Below are positions 1-7,440 of a stretch of 50,543 nucleotides of DNA, piece by piece (position 1 is the first letter of the stretch; each line of letters begins with the position of its first letter). The notes beneath the pieces are model-generated. The model made no database searches. It had not been told where the DNA came from and saw only the letters and a program-made list of their open reading frames with translations. Origin of the DNA: Candidatus Eiseniibacteriota bacterium (lineage in GTDB: Bacteria; Eisenbacteria; RBG-16-71-46); assembly GCA_025360715.1 (NCBI GenBank), contig JANYBS010000089.1:1-50543 (forward strand), in the 5' to 3' direction. A program made the position numbers and the translations under genes.

Positions 1-1
1 C

Positions 2-160
2 AGTTGCCACGGCTACTCCAATCTCGTAGTCGACTGCAGTATCGCCAACCGGGAGAATGGCGACCTTCAACGCTCGGAGGTGCCTACGAAGTACATCGAC
101 TGGCGGTCAAGGAGATTTCACCTTCGCTCAATCCTGCACGCGGCGCCACGCTGCAACTGA
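2..160 (+). CDS. Possible 3' end of a gene cut by the left edge
   Basis: Reading from base 2 gives 52 open codons ending at TGA 158-160. The third codon positions are fairly GC-rich, as in real genes here, but AGG/AGA arginine codons and AT-richer stretches are unlike the neighbours. I do not recognise the peptide. The antisense frame is also open for about 34 codons near the edge and reads plausibly, so the strand is uncertain. A dyad at 163-180 follows directly and could be its terminator. Confidence 0.22.
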   Translation, partial: SCHGYSNLVVDCSIANRENGDLQRSEVPTKYIDWRSRRFHLRSILHAAPRCN

Positions 161-162
161 TT

Positions 163-180
163 GCTAGAGTACACTCTAGC
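163..180. promoter_or_regulatory. Perfect 8-bp dyad, operator, terminator or divergent -10 pair
   Basis: GCTAGAGT and ACTCTAGC are exact inverted repeats around AC. Each arm contains TAGAGT, the same hexamer proposed as the -10 element of the gene starting at 28285, one on each strand. It could be a terminator for a gene to the left, a pair of overlapping divergent -10 boxes, or an operator. No T-tract follows. Bases 181-239 show nothing else. Confidence 0.35.
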
Positions 181-239
181 CCCCCAGACCACCAGTTACG
201 TATCCCTTGAACTTTGCCTTCTGACCGCGAGCCTCCTGT

Positions 240-1289
240 TCAGCGCCCCACGAGCCGCAGGCGCTCCGGCGCGCGCGCCAATTGTTCGCCCGCAGCGACC
301 CCGCTCAGGTAGGCGCCTTCGAAGCCCGGCTGCGACCCGAACGCATCGCCGATGATGAGCAACGTTCCGCCGCCCGGAGCGTTGAGCACCGCCGGCATGG
401 CCAGCTGATCGCCGGCGCGGATGCGCCCCGAACGCCACGTATGCGTCTGCGTCCAGAGCGGCTTGGCCGCCCACTCGCCCAGCACGTCGCCCAGCTCCCA
501 CAGCATGTCGCGGCTCCATGCTTCGGCGCTCTCGCCCATGCGGGCGCGCGCGAAGCCCGGACGCGAATGCAGCACGAGTACGCGGTGTGCAGGCGCTAGG
601 CGTTTGGCGGAGTCGTGGATGATCGCCTGCAGCATCACCGTCTCGAGCGGGTTCCACACTTCGAATCCCGGATCGGGCGTGTTGCAAGCATAGCCCGCGA
701 TCACCGCTAAGCTCGGCACCACCTCGAGATCGTGCAGCTTCGCGAACTGCTCCGCCGCGCCGGGGAACTGGCCTGCGAAGGGCTCGGCCAGCCGCAAGCT
801 CTGCGCCAGCGAGCCTGCCGCGACCACGAACTCCGCTTCGAATGTGGCGCCATGCTGCGTGTGCACGCGCACGCGATCGCCGGTGGACTCGAGCTTCGTG
901 ACGGTGTGCTGCAGACGCACGTCCAGATCCTTCGCGAGCATCTTGGGGAACGCGCTCATCCCCTCGCGGCGCGCGAAGCGCACCTGGCCGGGGCCGAACG
1001 CCTCGGGCTGGCAGGCGAGCCGCGTCTCGACCACGCGCTGCGGCCAGCCGTCGATGCGGCCCTCGACCGGCATCTGCGCGAGAGCCTGCGCGAACTCCGC
1101 TGAGCGCGCGTGGAAGAACGCGGCGCCGTGATCGACCGCCTGGCCATCGATGCGGCGCGTGGCACAGCGGCCGCCCACGCCGCGCGAGCGCTCGAGCACG
1201 ATGCTGCGCTGGCCGCGCTGCGCAAGCTCCCGCGCGCAGGCCAAGCCTGCGACACCCGCGCCGATGATGATGACTTGGGAATCACTCAT
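240..1289 (-). CDS. FAD-dependent amine oxidase-like protein (renalase-like)
   Basis: About 349 residues. The N-terminus has a classic Rossmann dinucleotide-binding motif (GAGVAGLACARELAQRG), followed by an acidic residue at the end of strand 2 (IVLERS) and the GGR motif of the renalase/amine-oxidase superfamily (GVGGRCATRR). The C-terminus has the second FAD-contact motif (GDAFG...GFEGAYLSG). It is probably a cytoplasmic NAD(P)/FAD oxidoreductase, substrate unknown. I chose ATG 1289 because the Rossmann fold begins six residues later and a TATCAT box lies 8 nt upstream. An in-frame ATG at 1331 would add 14 unlikely residues. Divergent from the MFS gene. Confidence 0.85.
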   Translation of the reverse strand: MSDSQVIIIGAGVAGLACARELAQRGQRSIVLERSRGVGGRCATRRIDGQAVDHGAAFFHARSAEFAQALAQMPVEGRIDGWPQRVVETRLACQPEAFGPGQVRFARREGMSAFPKMLAKDLDVRLQHTVTKLESTGDRVRVHTQHGATFEAEFVVAAGSLAQSLRLAEPFAGQFPGAAEQFAKLHDLEVVPSLAVIAGYACNTPDPGFEVWNPLETVMLQAIIHDSAKRLAPAHRVLVLHSRPGFARARMGESAEAWSRDMLWELGDVLGEWAAKPLWTQTHTWRSGRIRAGDQLAMPAVLNAPGGGTLLIIGDAFGSQPGFEGAYLSGVAAGEQLARAPERLRLVGR

Positions 1290-1297
1290 GCGCCTCG

Positions 1298-1303
1298 ATG
1301 ATA
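1298..1303 (-). promoter_or_regulatory. Putative -10 element TATCAT, leaderless type
   Basis: TATCAT on the minus strand ends 8 nt before ATG 1289, matching the TANNNT pattern seen close to five other start codons in this window. No convincing -35 box is visible. Confidence 0.45.
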
Positions 1304-1329
1304 CACCTTCTTTCTGGTACCAATGCGCC

Positions 1330-2679
1330 ATGGACGACCGACGCGGCGCTTTGGGCGCCCATGCTTCCGCCCAGGCTCAAGGCCCCCGCCAGCGCGTGCG
1401 CGCCCAGCGCGCCTGGTGCCTGTACGACTGGGCCAACTCGGTGTTCGCGACCAGCGTCGTGGCGGCGATCCTGCCGCCGTTCTTCGCCAGCGTCGCCACG
1501 CGCAGCATGCCCGCCCATCAGGCGACCGCCATCTGGGGCTACGCGAGCGCCGCCGCGCTGGCCGTGACCGCCGTTCTCTCGCCACTGACCGGCGCCATCG
1601 CCGACCGCTTGGGCGCGCGCAAGCGCATGCTGTTCGCGTGCGTGGTGCTGGGCGCCTCGGGCACCATGGCGCTCGCGCTGGTGCCCTGGCATGGCTGGGC
1701 GCTCATGCTGGCAGCGTTCGGCATCGCGTTCATCGCGTTCGCCACCGGCAACGTGCTCTACGACTCGCTGCTGCCTGCGGTCGCCGAGCCCGCCGAGATG
1801 GATACGGTGAGCTCGCGTGGCTTCGCGTGGGGCTACATCGGCGGCGGCATCCTGCTCGCGGTGCACGTGGCGCTCATCCTGTGGCCCAAGCGCTTCGGCC
1901 TGCCCGATGCCGACGCCGCCACGCGCGTGGCATTCGCCACCACCGCGATCTGGTGGTTCGTCTTCACGCTGCCGCTCATGCGAGATGTGCCCGAGCCGCT
2001 GAGCGAACACGCCAGCGTGCCCGCGTCACGGCTCGCGGCCGAGACCTTCGGCCAGCTCGCGCGCACGCTCGCGCAGATCCGCCGCAGCCCCGACCTGCTG
2101 ACCTTCCTGGTGGCCTTCTGGCTGTATTCGGACGGCATCGGCACGATCATCAAGATGGCGACCATCTACGGCGCCGAACTCGGCATCGGCCGCGGCAGCC
2201 TGATTGGGTCGCTCTTGTTGGTGCAGATCCTCGCCGCTCCCGCGAGCATCGCCTTCGGGCACCTGGCCGGTCGCATCGGCGCGCAGCGCACGGTCTTGAT
2301 CGGCATCGCCGGCTACGGCTGCATCAGCCTGTACGCGTACTTCCTGCACACGGCGTGGCAGTTCTGGGTGATGGCCGCGATGGTCGCCATCTTCCAGGGC
2401 GGCACGCAGGCGCTCTCGCGTTCGATGTTCGCATCGCTGGTGCCGCGCCGGCAGGTGAGCGAGATGTTCGGCTTCTACTCGGTCTCGGAGAAACTCGCCG
2501 GCGTGCTCGGGCCCATCCTGTTCGCGGTGGTCACGCAGATGGCGCACGGCGGCCGGCTGGCCACACTCACGTTGCTGCCCATGTTCATCGTCGGCGGCTG
2601 GCTGCTCACACGCGTGAACCTCTTGCGCGGAGCGCAACGGGCACAGGCGCTGGACGAAAGCGGTGCGGCGGGGCGATAG
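1330..2679 (+). CDS. MFS transporter, UMF1/Atg22-like family
   Basis: About 449 residues with roughly twelve hydrophobic segments. Near the N-terminus is the sequence RAWCLYDWANSVFATSV, the hallmark of the UMF1 (Atg22-like) branch of the major facilitator superfamily. An MFS-type loop with DRLGARKR follows transmembrane segment 2. Related proteins are inner-membrane effluxers, often of amino acids or unknown solutes; the substrate cannot be told here. Start taken at ATG 1330, about 20 residues before the conserved motif. The longer frame would run through the divergent flavoprotein gene. Ends 34 bp from the convergent aldo/keto reductase. Confidence 0.88.
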   Translation: MDDRRGALGAHASAQAQGPRQRVRAQRAWCLYDWANSVFATSVVAAILPPFFASVATRSMPAHQATAIWGYASAAALAVTAVLSPLTGAIADRLGARKRMLFACVVLGASGTMALALVPWHGWALMLAAFGIAFIAFATGNVLYDSLLPAVAEPAEMDTVSSRGFAWGYIGGGILLAVHVALILWPKRFGLPDADAATRVAFATTAIWWFVFTLPLMRDVPEPLSEHASVPASRLAAETFGQLARTLAQIRRSPDLLTFLVAFWLYSDGIGTIIKMATIYGAELGIGRGSLIGSLLLVQILAAPASIAFGHLAGRIGAQRTVLIGIAGYGCISLYAYFLHTAWQFWVMAAMVAIFQGGTQALSRSMFASLVPRRQVSEMFGFYSVSEKLAGVLGPILFAVVTQMAHGGRLATLTLLPMFIVGGWLLTRVNLLRGAQRAQALDESGAAGR

Positions 2680-2713
2680 AACCGGCCGCACCGCGGTACG
2701 TCGGAACCACTGG

Positions 2714-3760
2714 CTAGCGCTTCTTCGCCTGCTTCTTGGGTGCGGCCGGCCTCCGGCCGGTGGGCGCGGTCTTCGCCGCAGCGCCCTTCTTCTTGCCGGC
2801 GCTCGGCCCCGCGACGACGCTCTCGACCTCGCGCCACTCGGCGGGTGTGAGCTTCACGTCGAGCGCCTTCACGTTCTGCTCCAACTGCTGCACCGACGTC
2901 GCGCCGATGATCGCACTCGCAACTCCGGGTCGCTGCATGACCCACGCGAGCGCCACGGGCGCCGCTTCCAGGCCATGCGCCGCCGCCCATGCGCCCAGAC
3001 GCTCGGCGGCTGCGATGTTCTCGGGCGTCATCGCCTTCTCGCTCTCGAGGAAATGCTTGAACTCACCGGTCGCGCGGCTGCCGGCAGGTACCTGGCCGGC
3101 GGCGTATTTGTTGGTCAGCACGCCCTGCGCGAGCGGCGAGTAGACGATCATGCCGATGCCGTGCTTCTTGCAGTACGCCACGTGCCCGTCTTCCACGTGC
3201 CGGTCGATCAGGTTATAGCGCGGCTGGCTCGAGATCATGTGCATGTAGCCCATCTTGCCCTGCAGCGCGGCGACCTGATCGGCCAGTCGGGGCTCGCGAT
3301 CGAAGTTCGAGAAGCCCACGTAGCGCACCTTGCCCTCGCAGACCAGGTCATCGAACGCGCGCAGCGATTCCTCGATCGGCGTCTCGGGATCGGGCGCATG
3401 GAACTGGTAGAGGTCGATGTAGTCCACCCCCAGCCGCTGCAAGCTCTGGTCGCACGCGTCGAAGATGTGCTTGCGAGACAGGCCGCGGCCCAGCGGGCCT
3501 TCCCACACGCGGCCCATGCACTTGGTCGCGATCACGATCTGCTCGCGTGGCAGATCGGCGATGGCCTCGCCCAGAGCGCGCTCTGCGGCACCGCGCACGT
3601 ACACATCGGCGGTGTCGAAGAGGTTGATGCCCAGTTCGAACGCGCGGCGCACGATCGCGCGCGCGTCGGCGCTGCCCACCGACCCACCATAGGTGGTCCA
3701 TGAGCCGAGTGAGATCTCGGAGACCTTCAGGCCGGAATGGCCGAGGTTGCGGTAGTCCAT
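2714..3760 (-). CDS. Aldo/keto reductase with lysine-rich C-terminal tail
   Basis: About 348 residues. A TIM-barrel NADPH-dependent aldo/keto reductase of the Kv-beta/YajO-like group. The catalytic tetrad is visible: Asp and Tyr in FDTADVY, Lys in VIATKCMG, His in YQFHAPDP. The cofactor-binding end includes VYSPLAQGVLTNKY and GATSVQQLEQN. Start at ATG 3760, two residues before the typical RNLGHSGLKVS opening, with GAGGA about 8 nt upstream. The last 25 or so residues (KKKGAAAKT...KKQAKKR) are a basic Lys/Ala/Pro tail outside the barrel, unusual for the family. It may bind nucleic acid or a membrane, or be simple low-complexity extension. Confidence 0.9.
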   Translation of the reverse strand: MDYRNLGHSGLKVSEISLGSWTTYGGSVGSADARAIVRRAFELGINLFDTADVYVRGAAERALGEAIADLPREQIVIATKCMGRVWEGPLGRGLSRKHIFDACDQSLQRLGVDYIDLYQFHAPDPETPIEESLRAFDDLVCEGKVRYVGFSNFDREPRLADQVAALQGKMGYMHMISSQPRYNLIDRHVEDGHVAYCKKHGIGMIVYSPLAQGVLTNKYAAGQVPAGSRATGEFKHFLESEKAMTPENIAAAERLGAWAAAHGLEAAPVALAWVMQRPGVASAIIGATSVQQLEQNVKALDVKLTPAEWREVESVVAGPSAGKKKGAAAKTAPTGRRPAAPKKQAKKR

Positions 3761-3865
3761 GACAAAGTCCTCGGAAGGGATGAAGGGAAAGCGCTCTGCG
3801 CGGCCTGCAGGATCTGCGGCTCGGCGCGGCGCGGCGGCCACCTTACAGGATGCGCGCGCTTCTCG

Positions 3866-4282
3866 TCACTCTGCGGCGGACCCGCCCACTTCCCCTTCGA
3901 AATCCGCGGCGGCGCGCATGGGCCGGCGCCAGTACCACCACTCGTGATCGCTCTTCCAGCGCAGGCGCTTCGCGAGCACCTCGCCCCACAGGCACACGGG
4001 CACGATGTCGGTGGCGGCCATGATGCGCGAATCGGCGTCGTGGAGCCGCGCCTGCAGGCCGCCGGCGAGCGCGGCCGGTACCGCCGCCTGCAACTCCCAA
4101 AGCAACTGGCGGCCATCGAGTTCGTCGAGCCAGTCCTCCACATGGAACGGATAGACCTCGCGCTCCAACTCGCGCCCGGCCTGCTCCCAGCGCTCGATCA
4201 GCCCACCAGCGCCGGCCTCGACCACCTCGTCCGCGAGCCCGCGATCGCGCAGGAACGTCTTCACCGCATCGATGGCGCTCAT
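3866..4282 (-). CDS. Small conserved-looking protein coupled to the BECR-like gene
   Basis: 138 residues, no signal peptide, acidic. I do not recognise a named family. The protein has an N-terminal helical half (FLRDRG...LIERWEQAGRELE) and a C-terminal half with VCLWGEVLAKRLRW and an aromatic DHEWWYWRRP motif near the end. Its ATG overlaps the TGA of the upstream gene (ATGA, 4279-4282), so the two are translationally coupled. If the upstream protein is a ribonuclease, this would sit where an immunity protein or antitoxin usually sits. That role is inference only. Confidence 0.75.
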   Translation of the reverse strand: MSAIDAVKTFLRDRGLADEVVEAGAGGLIERWEQAGRELEREVYPFHVEDWLDELDGRQLLWELQAAVPAALAGGLQARLHDADSRIMAATDIVPVCLWGEVLAKRLRWKSDHEWWYWRRPMRAAADFEGEVGGSAAE

Positions 4283-4794
4283 CGCGACTCCGGTGCACGC
4301 GACGCCTGGCGCTCGAAATAACGCAAGCCATCGCGCGGCCTGAAGAAGGTCCGGATCACACCGTCCGGCGTGAAAGCCTCGAACGCGCCGAGGTGCGTAT
4401 CGAACCGGCTGATCACGCCGTCGGTAGCGCGGCGGAGTTCCTTCACATCGCCGCCCACGGGCGCGTCGCGCAACGCCTGCGCAGCGCGCAGGTACGCGGC
4501 CTCGTCACGAATGCCCAGCGAGGCGAACTCGCCGCCGTGCTTGGCCCAATGCTCATCGAGACGCTCCTGCGAGCGGAAGCCCACGCCCGCGCCATACGCG
4601 CTGGCCGCAGCCCCCGGCGAGGACGGCAGCGGCGCGGCCGGCTGTGATTCGGCCGCCGCGGGCGCATGCGCGGGCGCCTGTGCGCCCGGCGCGCCAGCGC
4701 CGTGCGGCGGGAAGAAACGCATGATCACGATCGCGGCCAGCACCACGATCAGAAGGATGTTGCGCAGGAACGGAGTCTTGGGATCGTCGGCCAT
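4279..4794 (-). CDS. Membrane-anchored protein with BECR-type nuclease-like domain
   Basis: 171 residues. Residues 10-30 form one transmembrane helix (NILLIVVLAAIVIMRFF), followed by an Ala/Pro/Ser-rich linker to about residue 65. The C-terminal 100 residues begin FRSQERLDEHWAKHGGEF and end DGVIRTFFRPRDGLRYFERQ. From memory, this His/Arg/Phe layout resembles small BECR-fold (barnase-EndoU-colicin-RelE) ribonuclease domains such as those in polymorphic toxins: an early His (HWAKHG), a central 'RFDTHLGAF' strand and a late FFRPRDG. The topology suggests the domain hangs outside the inner membrane. Start ATG 4794 with TAGGCT 6 nt upstream. Nuclease activity is a hypothesis. Confidence 0.7.
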   Translation of the reverse strand: MADDPKTPFLRNILLIVVLAAIVIMRFFPPHGAGAPGAQAPAHAPAAAESQPAAPLPSSPGAAASAYGAGVGFRSQERLDEHWAKHGGEFASLGIRDEAAYLRAAQALRDAPVGGDVKELRRATDGVISRFDTHLGAFEAFTPDGVIRTFFRPRDGLRYFERQASRAPESR

Positions 4795-4800
4795 GCGGCG

Positions 4801-4806
4801 AGCCTA
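4801..4806 (-). promoter_or_regulatory. Putative -10 element TAGGCT, leaderless type
   Basis: TAGGCT on the minus strand ends 6 nt before ATG 4794. The identical hexamer stands 8 nt before ATG 4945 and 9 nt before ATG 14672. Confidence 0.5.
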
Positions 4807-4930
4807 GCGCAGGTACGCATCTGCCGCATCTGAGGGCGGATGCCGCGAACAACGTGCCCGCGAACGACAAACCTGCGTCAGGTGTGCTGCAGGTGTGCTG
4901 CGGGGCCTTTCGCAGGCCGCCGCCACAAGC

Positions 4931-4936
4931 TAGGCT
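4931..4936 (+). promoter_or_regulatory. Putative -10 element TAGGCT, leaderless type
   Basis: TAGGCT ends 8 nt before ATG 4945; the divergent gene at 4794 has the same box on the other strand. No clear -35 box. Confidence 0.5.
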
Positions 4937-4944
4937 CATGGGCC

Positions 4945-5910
4945 ATGCCTACCTTTCTCAGCATCTCCCGCCCGCTGCTTGGGCGCGTCGTGGCCGCGTT
5001 CCTGCTCGTGATGCTCGCGATTTCCGGTTCTGGCGCCGCGGATGCCGCGTATTCCTCCGCGGCCACGCCGCGCCCGGACTATCGCGAGTACAACGCATTC
5101 CTCAAGCGCTACGTGGTCGTGGTCTCGAAGAAGGATGAGCCCTACGACACGCGCTTCGACTACGAGCAGCTGTACGTGGACGAGAACATCTATGGTCACG
5201 GCACGTCGGAGCGCTTGGGCGCGATCCGCACGGCGCTACTGGCCGTGCCGCCCGCGCAGATGAGCGCCAAGGACCGCCAGGCATGGGCGCTGAACCTGTA
5301 CGACTTCCTGGTACTGGAACGCGCGACCTTCAAGTTGATCGTGCCCAACCGCAAATACCTGCGCTTCAAGAGCGTGGACGAGATGAACTTCGGCGAGGGC
5401 CACTTCTTCGATGCGCCGGTGGTGACTCTGGACGGCCGCGCCTACTCGATCGCCGAGTTCGAGCGACGGTTCGTCTACGCAGACACCGCCAGTGAGATGA
5501 TCGAGGCGCGCCAGAAGCCGGGCGATCCGCGCTGGTGCATGGCGCTCTGCCGCGGCATGAAGGGCGGTCCGCCCGTGCTTCCATGGGCGTTCTCGGGCGA
5601 CTCGCTCGACGCACAACTCGACCGCGCGGCGCGGATCACGCTCGCTCTGCCGCGCTTCTTGCGCGCCGATGTCGCCACCAAGAGTCTGCAGATCAGCGAC
5701 TATTTCGCGCAGGCGAGAGCGGACTTCGGCGGCGACCTGAGCGGCATCAAGCCGCTGATCGCGCGCTTGGGGCCTTCGGCCGCGCGCACTGTGGCGCATG
5801 ACTCCAAGAGTGTCATGGCCCCGGTGACGATGCCGGTGGACCGGCTGCTCGATCAATTCGACCGGCCCAAAGCGGCAGCGCCGGCTGCGGATCCCAAGAC
5901 CAAGAGCTGA
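4945..5910 (+). CDS. Exported DUF547 domain protein
   Basis: About 321 residues. Residues 1-30 are a signal peptide (hydrophobic LLGRVVAAFLLVMLAISG, then a likely AxA cleavage near residue 32). The mature part resembles DUF547: a helical opening YNAFLKRYV, the QAWALNLYDFLVLERATF segment, DEMNFGEGHFFDAPVVTLDGR, and the CRGMKGGPPVLPWAF segment, which includes a cysteine. DUF547 has no established biochemical role but has a papain-like fold in some models. Start ATG 4945 gives a proper signal peptide and follows TAGGCT. Ends 29 bp from the convergent FMN reductase gene. Confidence 0.78.
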   Translation: MPTFLSISRPLLGRVVAAFLLVMLAISGSGAADAAYSSAATPRPDYREYNAFLKRYVVVVSKKDEPYDTRFDYEQLYVDENIYGHGTSERLGAIRTALLAVPPAQMSAKDRQAWALNLYDFLVLERATFKLIVPNRKYLRFKSVDEMNFGEGHFFDAPVVTLDGRAYSIAEFERRFVYADTASEMIEARQKPGDPRWCMALCRGMKGGPPVLPWAFSGDSLDAQLDRAARITLALPRFLRADVATKSLQISDYFAQARADFGGDLSGIKPLIARLGPSAARTVAHDSKSVMAPVTMPVDRLLDQFDRPKAAAPAADPKTKS

Positions 5911-5939
5911 ACGCCTGCCTGCGTCCGCGCGCTGGTGGA

Positions 5940-6536
5940 CTACGCCTCGGCGCAGGCCGCGGCGATCGTGCGGTTGCGAGCCACACGTTCCGCGATCGAT
6001 GCGATGAGCTTGGCCAACTGCGCGCGCGTCGGCTCATCGGTGAGCTTGCCCGATGCGTCGAACTTCGCGTTCGCGCTACCCACCACGAGTTCGGGGCGCT
6101 CGAGTGTGTCGGTCTCCAGGTAGTGCAGCACCTCGCGCAACGCGACCTGCGCGCGGATGCCGCCCAGCGCGCCGGCCGCCACGCTGGCCATGGCGGTGGG
6201 CTTGCCGCGAAACGGCTGCTCTTTGCCGCGTGAGAGCCAGTCGATCGCGTTCTTGAGCACGCCCGGGTAGGAGAAGTTGTACTCCGGCGTCACGATCAAG
6301 ACGGCATCCGCCTCGGCCACGCGCTGGCGTAACGATGCCACCACCTCGGGCAGCCCGTGCGCGTAGACGTCGTCGTCATAGAGCGGGATACCGGCAAGGT
6401 CGGCGATCTCGATCGCGACATGCGCCGGAGCCACTTCCGCCGCAGCGCGGCCGAGCGCCTTGTTGAGCGAGGCGCGGCGAAGGCTACCGGGGATCACAAG
6501 GATGCGGGTATCGGCAAGAGCGTGCGTGCGAGGCAT
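5940..6536 (-). CDS. NADPH-dependent FMN reductase (flavodoxin-like)
   Basis: 198 residues, about the usual length. The FMN phosphate loop is PGSLRRASLNK near residue 16. The second flavin-contact loop is TPEYNFSYPGVLKNAIDWLSR, and SVAAGALGGIRAQ is also typical of the NADPH:FMN/azo/quinone reductase family (ChrR, Lot6-like). It reduces flavins, quinones or azo compounds with NADPH in the cytoplasm. Start ATG 6536. A palindromic operator lies 38 nt upstream and is shared with the YceI gene at 28.6 kb, suggesting control by a small-molecule-responsive repressor such as a MarR-type protein. Confidence 0.92.
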   Translation of the reverse strand: MPRTHALADTRILVIPGSLRRASLNKALGRAAAEVAPAHVAIEIADLAGIPLYDDDVYAHGLPEVVASLRQRVAEADAVLIVTPEYNFSYPGVLKNAIDWLSRGKEQPFRGKPTAMASVAAGALGGIRAQVALREVLHYLETDTLERPELVVGSANAKFDASGKLTDEPTRAQLAKLIASIAERVARNRTIAAACAEA

Positions 6537-6574
6537 GACGGGCTCCGGGAATTCGGGATCTGGTTTACTCCTCT

Positions 6575-6590
6575 ACGTGTTCTAACACAT
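6575..6590. promoter_or_regulatory. Palindromic operator, ACGTGTT-N2-AACACAT
   Basis: A 16-bp inverted repeat with one mismatch between arms, 38 nt upstream of the FMN reductase start. It matches the perfect palindrome at 28370-28385 upstream of the YceI gene in 13 of the 14 arm bases. The size fits a dimeric winged-helix repressor; the regulator itself is not in this window. Confidence 0.6.
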
Positions 6591-6741
6591 ATCGGGATGC
6601 CCGGACCGCCGAAGAGATTCGGGGCCAGCGCGCGGCGCCCCGGTAAGGGCCAAGGTGTTATCGTGCGCCGGACCGAAGCTCGAGTAATGAGCAATGTCTA
6701 ACGAGCAATCTCTTGGCCGGAACCCCGATGGAGTCCTTCCG

Positions 6742-7440
6742 ATGACCGACCGCCCCGAAGACCTGCAGCGCCTGCTCGGCCTCCTCTTCCAGTCCCACCC
6801 GTGGCACGGCGTCTCCGCCGGCCCGCTCGCTCCGGGCGTGGTGACCACATTCATCGAGCTGGTGCCCAACGATACGGTCAAGTACGAGATCGACAAGCGT
6901 TCGGGGATCCTCAAGCTCGACCGCCCGCAGCGCTATTCGAGCCTGTCGCCCGAGCCCTACGGATTCATCCCGCGCACGTTGTGCGGCGAGTCCGTCGCGG
7001 CGTTCGCGGCGAAGGAGGCCGGCCGCAAGGGCCTGCGCGGCGATCTCGACCCTCTGGATATCTGCGTACTGACCGAACGAACGCTCAGCCACGGCAACAT
7101 CCTGGTGAAGGCGCGCCCGATCGGGGGCTTACGCATGTTCGACGGCGACGAGGTCGACGACAAGATCATCGCCGTGCTCGAGAGCGATCCCACGTACGAG
7201 TCATGGACCGAGCTCGAGCACTGCCCGCCCGTGCTGATCGACCGCATCCAGCACTACTTCCTCACGTACAAGGACATGCCGGGCACGACCGCCGCGCGCG
7301 TGGAGTTGGCCGGCGTCTACGGCGCCGAGACCGCGCGCGAGGTCATCGCCCGCTCGCAGGTGGACTACCGAGCCAAGTTCGGCGACCTCGAGCGCATGCT
7401 CGATGAGGCGCTGAGCCCATTGGATGACATCGACGCGTGA
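6742..7440 (+). CDS. ppa: Inorganic pyrophosphatase, family I
   Basis: About 232 residues. It hydrolyses pyrophosphate to phosphate and needs Mg2+. The family I signature D-x-D-P-L-D is visible in GDLDPLDICVL, and NDTVKYEIDKRSG and SPEPYGFIPRTLCG match the substrate pocket (E-x7-K and Y). It is longer than the 175-residue E. coli enzyme, with extra sequence before and after the DGDEVDDKIIAV segment. ATG 6742 has GGAG 8-9 nt upstream; an in-frame ATG at 6694 would add 16 residues that do not look like part of the family. The stop overlaps the GTG of glpD (GTGA), so the two are co-translated. Confidence 0.93.
   Translation: MTDRPEDLQRLLGLLFQSHPWHGVSAGPLAPGVVTTFIELVPNDTVKYEIDKRSGILKLDRPQRYSSLSPEPYGFIPRTLCGESVAAFAAKEAGRKGLRGDLDPLDICVLTERTLSHGNILVKARPIGGLRMFDGDEVDDKIIAVLESDPTYESWTELEHCPPVLIDRIQHYFLTYKDMPGTTAARVELAGVYGAETAREVIARSQVDYRAKFGDLERMLDEALSPLDDIDA

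Noticed and set aside
4279-4282. ATGA and GTGA overlaps as possible programmed frameshift sites
   Set aside because: These are ordinary translational coupling overlaps, seen at many junctions here, with no slippery heptamer.
4879-4900. Direct repeat CAGGTGTGCTG twice upstream of the DUF547 gene
   Set aside because: Only two 11-bp copies and no symmetry; likely chance or slippage.
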